From: an uncultured Chlamydiae bacterium | GTDB lineage: Bacteria > Chlamydiota > Chlamydiia > Chlamydiales > Rhabdochlamydiaceae | Direction: 5' to 3' | Assembly (NCBI GenBank): GCA_903824495.1 | Contig: CAIJXB010000051.1 | Span: forward strand, 79,387 to 143,386 | DNA length: 64,000 nucleotides | In this document: one piece after another, positions 58,045 through 64,000 of the stretch | How positions within the stretch are numbered: the stretch's first letter is position 1 | Layout: the number at the start of each line of letters is the position of its first letter | Notes under the pieces: generated by a model | What the model was told of the DNA's origin: nothing | What the model saw: the letters and a program-made list of their open reading frames with translations, nothing else | Database searches by the model: none | Made by a program: the position numbers and the translations under genes

Positions 58045-58559
58045 ATTTTGCTAAAATCTCTTTAGAAGAGCTTGCTTGTTTTGTTTATCAAACGCTTAAA
58101 AGCCATAATATAGATGCAGTACTAGTTGGCGGCGCCTGTGTATCCATCTACAGCCATAATCGCTATCAGTCTATGGATGTGGATTTTGCTACGTATGTAG
58201 AGCTAAAACCTATAGAAAAAATCCTTGGAGAATTCGGATTTAAGAGGCTCGGGAGATGTTTTACCCATGAAGAATGTCCCTATGTTATTGATTTTATCAA
58301 TCCTCCGATAACAGTCGGGCATGAAGCTGTGCATAGATTTCAAACATTAAAAAGTTCATCGGGAGTTTTGCAGTTATTATCTCCTACGGATTGTGTGAAA
58401 GATAGGCTAGCGTCTTTTTTTCACTGGAATGACAAGCAGGCTTTGGATCAAGCTTATCTTGTAGCTAAAGAGAGATCTATTGATATAAAGAATCTTAAAC
58501 AGTGGGCGAAAGTAGAAGGATATTCTGAAAAACTAAATCAGTTTTTAGATAAGCTTTAG
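58041..58559 (+). CDS. Nucleotidyltransferase-fold protein, AbiEii/DUF6036-like
   Basis: The 172-residue protein has AVLVGGACVSIYSHNRYQSM followed by DVDFAT (about 30-55), the GG...D-x-D pattern of Pol-beta-like nucleotidyltransferases. YVIDFINPP supplies a possible third acid. LLSPTDCVKDRLASFFHWND is typical of DUF6036/AbiEii-like relatives. Such proteins act as toxins that modify tRNA or protein, or as housekeeping nucleotidyltransferases. Its partner is the winged-helix protein just upstream. The stop overlaps the P1B ATPase gene's stop on the other strand by 4 bases. Confidence 0.72.
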   Translation: MNFAKISLEELACFVYQTLKSHNIDAVLVGGACVSIYSHNRYQSMDVDFATYVELKPIEKILGEFGFKRLGRCFTHEECPYVIDFINPPITVGHEAVHRFQTLKSSSGVLQLLSPTDCVKDRLASFFHWNDKQALDQAYLVAKERSIDIKNLKQWAKVEGYSEKLNQFLDKL

Positions 58560-60520
58560 ATTCTCCTTCTTAGCAGCCTTAAAGAATTAAGCCCAACGAG
58601 AACCGTTCCTCCTTCATGGAGGACAACAGCAAGCCAAAGAGGAACAAAGCCAAGTAAAGCAGGTGTTGTCACTAAACAGATGACACTAAGAGCTAGAATT
58701 AAGTTTTGTTTGACGATCTTCATCGTCTGATGAGATTTTTCAATGAGCCAATCAAGGGATGCAATGTCATCTTGTAAAAAGACGACATCAGAAGCATCAA
58801 TGGCAGAAGCGCTTCCCACTTGTCCCATGGAGATGCCAACAGTAGCTCTTGCTAGGGCTGGGGCGTCATTGACGCCATCTCCTACCATGATAAGGCCATG
58901 ATCCTTTGAAAGTCTGGCTACTTGGTCGAGCTTATCTTGAGGTTTTAGATCAGCAAAAACCTCTGCTATCCCTACGTTTTTTGCAACAGGAAGAGCATTT
59001 TGCTTGTGATCGCCTGTTAACATGACAGTTGTCATGTTAAGTTTGCCATGAAGGGCTTTAATGAGCTCTTTTGCATCGGGGCGGATTTCATCTTGGAAGT
59101 AGAAGACAAAAAGAGCATTGCCTAAAAGGAAAAAGGTTTGTGTGGAACCTGTAAAGGAATGAGTAAAAGTAGGTTCTGATACTTTAGAAAGAACAAACTC
59201 TTCATTCCCGATGAAGCAAGTCTTTCCTTCAAATAAAGCGCTGATGCCAGATCCTGGAACCGATTCAAAGGAATCAAGTGTTACAAGCGCAATGTCTTTG
59301 CTTTTAGCAAAGGAGACAATGGCATCTGCCATCGGATGTTTTACAAGTCTTTCCATAGAACCAGCAATAGAAAGAGCGTGGGCTTCACCAAGTTTTTCAG
59401 CTTCTTTATTAAGAGGCTTTAGCTCGAGACAGCGCAGCTTTCCTGTTGTCAGCGTTCCTGTTTTATCAAAAGCGATATGATGACATTTAGAAAGGGCATC
59501 TAAAATAATGCCACCTTTGAGCAAAATTCCACGCCTTGCGCAGGCGCTCAGCGCCGAGAGATAAGCAGTCGGTGTTGCAATGACAAGAGCGCAAGGAGAG
59601 GCTGCAATTAAAAAGGAAAGAGCTCTATAAATCGAGCCTTCGATCCCTAAATAGGGAATGGTAAAGAAAAGGGGTAGAGAGATAGCAAAGAAGGCTGTGA
59701 GTGCGATGATGATCGCTGCATATCTTTGTCCAAACGTATCGATCCACTGCTGCAATTGAGGTTTGGACTCGGAAGCTTCTGTGACCATCAAAATGATTTT
59801 GCTAAGTGTTGAATCTTGAGCTGATGCTGTCACTTTGATAGTAAGCGATCCGTCTAGGTTGCGAGCGCCGGCGGCTACGTCATCTCCGATGTTTTTTGCA
59901 AGAGGAGTGCTTTCTCCTGTCAAGTGGCTCAAATTAATGAAAGAGCTTCCATGCACAACAACGCCATCTAAAGGAACGATTTCTCCAGCTTTAATTAAAA
60001 TCAAAGTTCCAACAGTAATCTCTTTAATCGACTTGTCGATCAAGTGCCCATCTTCTGCGATGATGCTGGCTTTAGAAGGAGCTAGGCGATGCAAGGAGAT
60101 GAGAGCACTTCTTGTTTTAAGAGTGACTGTCCTTTCCATAGCGCCTGATAGCTCAAACAAAACAAGCAGCAATGCGCCTTCAAGGCCGCTTCCAATTAAG
60201 ACGGATAAAAGAGCTGCGAGTGTCATCAAAACGTCAATGTTGACATCAAGAGCTTTAATGTCCTCTATGGCTCCGATAAGAGCAGGAGTTCCAGAAATTG
60301 CATAAACTAAAAGCAAAAAGATGTGGGAAATATCTAAAGAAACGAAATGGAAGCAGAAAGAAATTACAAGACAAGCAGCAGAGAAAAAAGAAGCCTTTAA
60401 AGAGAGATTTCTTCCCCAAGATTTCGAATCAGTGGTTAAAAAGGGGCTGATGCTCTCTTCTTTACCGGAAGCGAAAAACTCATCAAAAATATAAGGGGCT
60501 GTTTTGTCTTCAAGGGTCAT
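58556..60520 (-). CDS. P1B-4-type metal-exporting ATPase
   Basis: The 654-residue protein is a P1B metal ATPase. AFDKTGTLTTGKL (about 351-363) holds the phosphorylated Asp, LTGEST and MVGDGVNDAPAL are the A- and N/P-domain motifs. The transport helix has SPC (AASPCALVIATP, about 307), not CPC, and the late helix has HEGGT (about 635). These two motifs are those of subgroup P1B-4, which exports Co2+, Fe2+ or Zn2+. There is no N-terminal CxxC metal domain, again like P1B-4. Chlamydial relatives are usually annotated zntA. The start ATG overlaps the stop of the VIT1-like gene by 4 bases. Confidence 0.93.
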   Translation of the reverse strand: MTLEDKTAPYIFDEFFASGKEESISPFLTTDSKSWGRNLSLKASFFSAACLVISFCFHFVSLDISHIFLLLVYAISGTPALIGAIEDIKALDVNIDVLMTLAALLSVLIGSGLEGALLLVLFELSGAMERTVTLKTRSALISLHRLAPSKASIIAEDGHLIDKSIKEITVGTLILIKAGEIVPLDGVVVHGSSFINLSHLTGESTPLAKNIGDDVAAGARNLDGSLTIKVTASAQDSTLSKIILMVTEASESKPQLQQWIDTFGQRYAAIIIALTAFFAISLPLFFTIPYLGIEGSIYRALSFLIAASPCALVIATPTAYLSALSACARRGILLKGGIILDALSKCHHIAFDKTGTLTTGKLRCLELKPLNKEAEKLGEAHALSIAGSMERLVKHPMADAIVSFAKSKDIALVTLDSFESVPGSGISALFEGKTCFIGNEEFVLSKVSEPTFTHSFTGSTQTFFLLGNALFVFYFQDEIRPDAKELIKALHGKLNMTTVMLTGDHKQNALPVAKNVGIAEVFADLKPQDKLDQVARLSKDHGLIMVGDGVNDAPALARATVGISMGQVGSASAIDASDVVFLQDDIASLDWLIEKSHQTMKIVKQNLILALSVICLVTTPALLGFVPLWLAVVLHEGGTVLVGLNSLRLLRRRI

Positions 60521-61269
60521 TTTCTAAAAAATTCTCCCGCGAAGTGAACAAATCCAAGAGTCAACGTAAAAACAGCAAGGTTCCAAATCAAAGAGGGGAG
60601 GAGCTTGATGTTTTCTATTTTTGCAGTGCGAAGGCCGGCTCCCAAAAAGAGAGCTCCAGCTACGTAATAAAGGTAATTTACCGGAAGGAAGAAAAAGGCA
60701 AGGGCTCCAAGTGTTAGAACGCTAGCTGCCCCTAAAAACGCCCCAAAGGCCTGTTTTAAGGGGTGTTCGTAGCTCTCAAGAGAAAGCCCTAGCTCTTCTA
60801 TCAGCATTACTTGGAGTAGGCGGTTTTCATCGGCCATTAATACATCAAGAACTTCAGTGAGCAGCTCCCCTTCAAATCCCTTTGCTTCATAAAGCTCCAT
60901 GAGCTCTTCTCTTTCTTGAGGACGGTGGTGTTGAATTTCCCATCTTTCTTCTTCGATAAGACGATGGAGCCTTTCGAGCCTTGCCCACCCCAAAAGTGCG
61001 CTTCTACAAGCTTTCCAAAGGGTCCATCCAGCAAGGAGAAGAAGAACAAGAAGACCCGCTTGATCCTTTGGTAAAAAGGTAAAGGCAAGTTCGCTGCTTA
61101 GAGCTAAGACAAGAGCTGTGTCTCTTACGGAGTCTGCAAAAGCAGCATCATGACCTGAAATTTCAGTGCCGTGGATTTCAGCGGAAGCTTGAGCTCCCTT
61201 CGTTCTCGCTTCTTTGATGTGTTCAGGAATGCTTTTTCCTTTAAAATGTTCAGATGCGGGATGGGGCAT
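60517..61269 (-). CDS. VIT1/CCC1-like membrane protein
   Basis: The 250-residue protein has two hydrophobic regions: about 52-88 (ALVLALSSELAFTFLP, AGLLVLLLLAGWTLW) and a C-terminal set (about 170-245). Between them is an acidic helical domain (EREELMELYEAKGFEGELL, VLMADENRLLQVMLIEELGL) of the type found in the metal-binding part of VIT1/CCC1 iron and manganese transporters. It probably corresponds to the conserved chlamydial gene found between zntA and serS. The coupling with the P1B-4 ATPase supports a role in iron or divalent-metal balance. Transport has not been shown for this branch. Confidence 0.7.
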   Translation of the reverse strand: MPHPASEHFKGKSIPEHIKEARTKGAQASAEIHGTEISGHDAAFADSVRDTALVLALSSELAFTFLPKDQAGLLVLLLLAGWTLWKACRSALLGWARLERLHRLIEEERWEIQHHRPQEREELMELYEAKGFEGELLTEVLDVLMADENRLLQVMLIEELGLSLESYEHPLKQAFGAFLGAASVLTLGALAFFFLPVNYLYYVAGALFLGAGLRTAKIENIKLLPSLIWNLAVFTLTLGFVHFAGEFFRK

Positions 61270-61284
61270 AAGAAAAAATCTCCT

Positions 61285-62550
61285 TTAAAGGTTGATAGCA
61301 TGCGTTAAAAACGTCACGAGATCAAGATAATCTTGCACAGCCATCACTTCGCGAGAGGAGTGCATAGAAAATTGAGGGCATCCAAGATCAACTGTGGGTA
61401 TGCCGGTAGCTGCTGTTAAAGAAGGTCCGACAGTAGAGCCGCAAGGCATGTCAGAGCGCATTGCAAACTGTTGAGTAGCAACGTTTGCTCTTTTAGCGAT
61501 CATTAGCGCCTCAGAAAGCGTTTCAGCTGTTGTTGCATATCGCATGCCAGCATTTGATTTAAGAGCGATCCCTTTTCCTAAAAGAACTTGGTGATTAGGA
61601 TCGTGTTTGTCCATATGCATTGGATTTAAGCCGTGGGCCATGTCTAAAGACAAACAAAGAGAATTTCTTTTCAAAATCAAAAACTCTTCTTCGCTTAATT
61701 TGTAAAAGGCTTTGATGCGGGCTAAGATGTCGTTTAAAAAAGAAGATGCTGCGCCTTCGAAGGAAAGAGATCCGATCTCTTCATGATCAAAGAAAACTGC
61801 AAGTGGTAGTACATCAGAATCTTTATAGCTTGCAAGAGCGCAGGTGGCAGCATGAACGCTTGTTAAATTATCGATCCTATACGATGCGATCATTTCACTG
61901 TCTACCCCTATGAAACGAGAGCTCTCTAGGGGTACTACAAAAAGATCAAACGATAACAGCGTTTCAAAAGAAAAGCATCTACGCAGCAAAAACTCTAAAG
62001 AAAGGCTCTTGTCACTGTTTAAGGAAAAAAGAGGCATCATGTGATCTTGTTTATTTACTAGTGGTCCTTTTTCATTCACATCTCTTTGCAAATGGATCGC
62101 AAGTTCTGGAATGATCATCGGAACGTCTTCTAAGAAAACAAGCTCTTCTTTTTTCTCGCCTTTTTTATCCGTATAAAAAATCCGTCCAGCAAGAGCTACA
62201 TCTCGGTTGAGCCAAGAGTGAAGGATAGGACCTCCATAGACTTCTACTTCTAAAAGGTTCATCTGGTTTTTATAAACATCAGGATGGGGTTTTACCTTAA
62301 AGCCGGGGCTGTCTGTATGAGCTGCCATGATAACGATTTTAGAAGGGGCTTTTTGGGGAAGACAAAAGGCTCCGACTGATCCGCCTCTTGTCACGAAATA
62401 CTTTTTGTCCTTTTCTAAATTCCACGGAAGATTTTCTTCTAATGGAAGAAAATCTTTGGAGGAAAGTCTCATCCCTACCTGTCTGACGCAGTGCCATGAA
62501 GTAGGGGAGCTATCTAGAAAAGAGACAAAATCTTCGAGCAAAAAAGACAT
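61285..62550 (-). CDS. apeB: M18-family aminopeptidase
   Basis: The 421-residue protein matches M18 aspartyl-type aminopeptidases. AAHTDSPGFKVKP (about 75-87) gives the first zinc His-Asp, FDHEEIGSLSFEGA (about 250-263) the catalytic Glu and zinc Glu, LDMAHGLNPMHMDKHD the substrate loop, and FSMHSSREVMAVQDY (about 395-410) the last zinc His. The enzyme removes N-terminal residues from peptides in the cytoplasm and forms a large oligomer. It is 12 bases from the serS stop and 15 bases from the VIT1-like gene, in one leftward series. Confidence 0.93.
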   Translation of the reverse strand: MSFLLEDFVSFLDSSPTSWHCVRQVGMRLSSKDFLPLEENLPWNLEKDKKYFVTRGGSVGAFCLPQKAPSKIVIMAAHTDSPGFKVKPHPDVYKNQMNLLEVEVYGGPILHSWLNRDVALAGRIFYTDKKGEKKEELVFLEDVPMIIPELAIHLQRDVNEKGPLVNKQDHMMPLFSLNSDKSLSLEFLLRRCFSFETLLSFDLFVVPLESSRFIGVDSEMIASYRIDNLTSVHAATCALASYKDSDVLPLAVFFDHEEIGSLSFEGAASSFLNDILARIKAFYKLSEEEFLILKRNSLCLSLDMAHGLNPMHMDKHDPNHQVLLGKGIALKSNAGMRYATTAETLSEALMIAKRANVATQQFAMRSDMPCGSTVGPSLTAATGIPTVDLGCPQFSMHSSREVMAVQDYLDLVTFLTHAINL

Positions 62551-62562
62551 AAAAGGCCTTAT

Positions 62563-63840
62563 TTAGGTGGGTTTAATCTCTTTTAAACCACCCAGGTATT
62601 TTTGTAAAACAACAGGAATTAAAACCGTTCCATCTTCTTGTTGATTATTCTCTAAAAGAGAAACCATAAGTCTTGATGTTGCAAGCCCTGATCCATTGAG
62701 TGTGTGTACAAGTTCTGGCTTTTCATCTTTTTTTCTAAATCTGATCTGAGATCTACGTGCCTGGTAGTCTGTGCAATTAGAAACAGAGGACACTTCGTAG
62801 TATCTGTTTTGTCCAGGGAGCCATACTTCGACATCGACTGTTTTTGCTGCTGCAAAAGACATGTCTCCAGTGACAAGAAGCATGTTTCTATAGTGGATGT
62901 TCAGTCCTTGCAGAATCTGCTCTGCAGATTTTAGCATCTCTTCAAACATGCGAGGGCTGTCTTCAGGAGTGGTAAAACAAAACATCTCTACTTTATTGAA
63001 CTGATGAACACGAATAAGGCCTCTTTCTTGAGATCCAGCAGCACCAGCTTCTCTTCTAAAGCAAGGGGAGTAGCTCATGTATTTTTTAGGGAGCTCTTGC
63101 GCATCAAAGATCTCATCGTAGTGAAGGCCATTTAAAGCCACTTCAGAAGTAGGGATCAGATACAGGTTGTAATCGTCATCTTTGATTTTAAAAAGCTGCT
63201 TTTCAAACTTTGGAAGCTGTCCAGATCCAAACATCATATCAGGGCGTACTAAGTGAGGCACCATCCACATTTCAAAACCGTTAGAGATGTGTGTTTCGAT
63301 CATATAATTGATCAAAGCCCACTCCAGGCGCGCTCCTAAATTCTTGTAAACAGGCCATCCGCTTCCAGAAATCTTAGCTCCTCTTTGAAAATCAAATAAC
63401 TTTAGTGATTCATTGAGCTCAACGTGATTTTTTGGCTTAAACGCAAACTCTCTTTTTTCTCCAAAGGTCTTAATGCACACGTTGTCTTTAGGATCGAGTG
63501 AGGATTTGATCCCGTCCATTGGAGGATTAGGAATCACTGCTAGTTTTTGAGAAAGGGCCGTTTCTATTTCTTCTAATTCCTTATCCAAAGCAGAGATTTG
63601 ATCACCAAGTCCAGACACTTGGCTCATCACATCAGAGGCGTCTTGCTTGTTCCGTTTTCTATCGCCAATTTCTTTTGATAGGGAATTTCTTGTAGATTTG
63701 AGCTCTTCTACCTTCAATTTGATCTCTCTAGATTTTTCATCTAAAGCAACAATGGGAGCCAAGGAGATTTCAGGATCCTTCGTTTTTAAAAGGGCTTCTA
63801 AATGAGTAGGATTCTTGCGGACTAGTTTGATGTCTAACAT
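62563..63840 (-). CDS. serS: Seryl-tRNA synthetase
   Basis: The 425-residue protein is a full-length class II SerRS. The N-terminal coiled-coil arm that grips tRNA-Ser spans about residues 30-105. SPCFRREAGAAGSQERGLIR (about 265-284) is motif 2 with the ATP-binding Arg and Glu, and LNGSGLATSRLMVSLLEN (about 383-400) is motif 3. It charges tRNA-Ser and, for later conversion, tRNA-Sec. It is the first gene seen of the leftward series serS-apeB-VIT1-like-P1B ATPase. Confidence 0.98.
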   Translation of the reverse strand: MLDIKLVRKNPTHLEALLKTKDPEISLAPIVALDEKSREIKLKVEELKSTRNSLSKEIGDRKRNKQDASDVMSQVSGLGDQISALDKELEEIETALSQKLAVIPNPPMDGIKSSLDPKDNVCIKTFGEKREFAFKPKNHVELNESLKLFDFQRGAKISGSGWPVYKNLGARLEWALINYMIETHISNGFEMWMVPHLVRPDMMFGSGQLPKFEKQLFKIKDDDYNLYLIPTSEVALNGLHYDEIFDAQELPKKYMSYSPCFRREAGAAGSQERGLIRVHQFNKVEMFCFTTPEDSPRMFEEMLKSAEQILQGLNIHYRNMLLVTGDMSFAAAKTVDVEVWLPGQNRYYEVSSVSNCTDYQARRSQIRFRKKDEKPELVHTLNGSGLATSRLMVSLLENNQQEDGTVLIPVVLQKYLGGLKEIKPT

Positions 63841-64000
63841 GGATGGTTGCCTCGCGGTACGTAGATAGTTTTTAGCCTTTAGATAGTAGAGCGGATCCTT
63901 CTAAAAGTCAAATTTTTCAATGAGGGCCCTGAAGCTGTCTCTTGATTGATATTTATAAATTAAATTTATAATAAAACGCTAAAAATTATTTAATATTTAA
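63841..64000 (-). other. Upstream region of serS, no gene seen
   Basis: AT-rich to the window end. It should hold the serS promoter, but no convincing pair of boxes stood out. No T-box-like structure or tRNA was recognised. Confidence 0.4.

Noticed and set aside
58556..60520. Classical Zn/Cd-type ZntA or copper ATPase
   Set aside because: The transport motif is SPC with a late HEGGT, not CPC, and there is no CxxC domain; P1B-4 fits better.
1..64000. Insertion sequences, tRNA or rRNA genes, replication origin
   Set aside because: No transposase-like protein, terminal repeats, cloverleaf, rRNA stretch or DnaA-box cluster was recognised by eye; a tRNA/rRNA program would be needed to exclude them fully.

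Overview
The window looks like part of the chromosome of an environmental member of the Chlamydiota (Simkania-, Waddlia- or Parachlamydia-like). Three things point that way. The hrcA-grpE-dnaK block is preceded by a CIRCE operator. The serS / P1B-type metal ATPase neighbourhood resembles the chlamydial order. There are also autotransporter, effector-like and RHS genes of the kind seen in amoeba-associated chlamydiae. Unlike Chlamydia itself, it carries a complete cyoABCDE quinol oxidase and a large NAD-type glutamate dehydrogenase. This placement is inference from gene content; no database was searched.

Layout. 0-4.3 kb: the end of an RseP-type site-2 protease, a NadD-like nucleotidyltransferase, a glycosyltransferase with a membrane-anchored N-terminal extension, and a kinase-like protein. 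4.4-12.5 kb: a large autotransporter with about twelve 40-residue passenger repeats, an unknown protein, a SulP anion transporter, a decayed autotransporter tail, and a secreted protein made of two similar halves. 12.7-20.3 kb: two very large adjacent genes that share a C-terminal module; the first begins with a lipase-like domain that retains a plausible Ser-Asp-His triad. A decayed tail of the secreted-protein family and a second copy of a 98-bp terminator/intergenic repeat follow. 20.5-29.1 kb: an accessory metabolic cluster with MFS and DMT transporters, two divergent adenosylhomocysteinase-like paralogues, a deoxyribosyltransferase-like protein, a NUDIX hydrolase, a 58-residue membrane peptide, a methyltransferase, an MDR reductase and an SDR. 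29.2-37.0 kb: a putative outer-membrane protein, an RHS polymorphic toxin with a small overlapping immunity-like gene, and an AlbA_2/Schlafen-type protein. 37.2-46.9 kb: dnaK, grpE, hrcA, NAD-glutamate dehydrogenase, transketolase and a K+-channel-like protein. 47.1-52.9 kb: an unknown gene and cyoEDCBA. 53.0-57.6 kb: a protein with a CBM20-like domain, then the most striking locus, a five-gene operon matching the bufferin (MNIO/DUF692) RiPP metallophore type: Cys-rich precursor, DUF692 oxidase, DUF2063 partner, DoxX membrane protein and a cyclase-fold DUF2652 protein. 57.7-63.8 kb: a winged-helix/nucleotidyltransferase pair, a P1B-4-type metal-exporting ATPase coupled to a VIT1/CCC1-like protein, an M18 aminopeptidase and seryl-tRNA synthetase.

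How the genes fit together. Respiration (cyo, glutamate dehydrogenase, transketolase) and heat-shock control (HrcA/CIRCE/GrpE/DnaK) form the housekeeping part. The bufferin operon, the P1B-4 ATPase and the VIT1-like protein together suggest a metal-handling zone at 54-61 kb. The autotransporter, giant paired proteins, kinase-like protein, glycosyltransferase, CBM20-like protein and RHS toxin are candidates for surface or host/competitor interaction. Terminal gene fragments and paired terminator repeats at 4.4, 11.4 and 20.3 kb show past duplication and recombination in the accessory part. No tRNA, rRNA, CRISPR array or intact insertion sequence was recognised.
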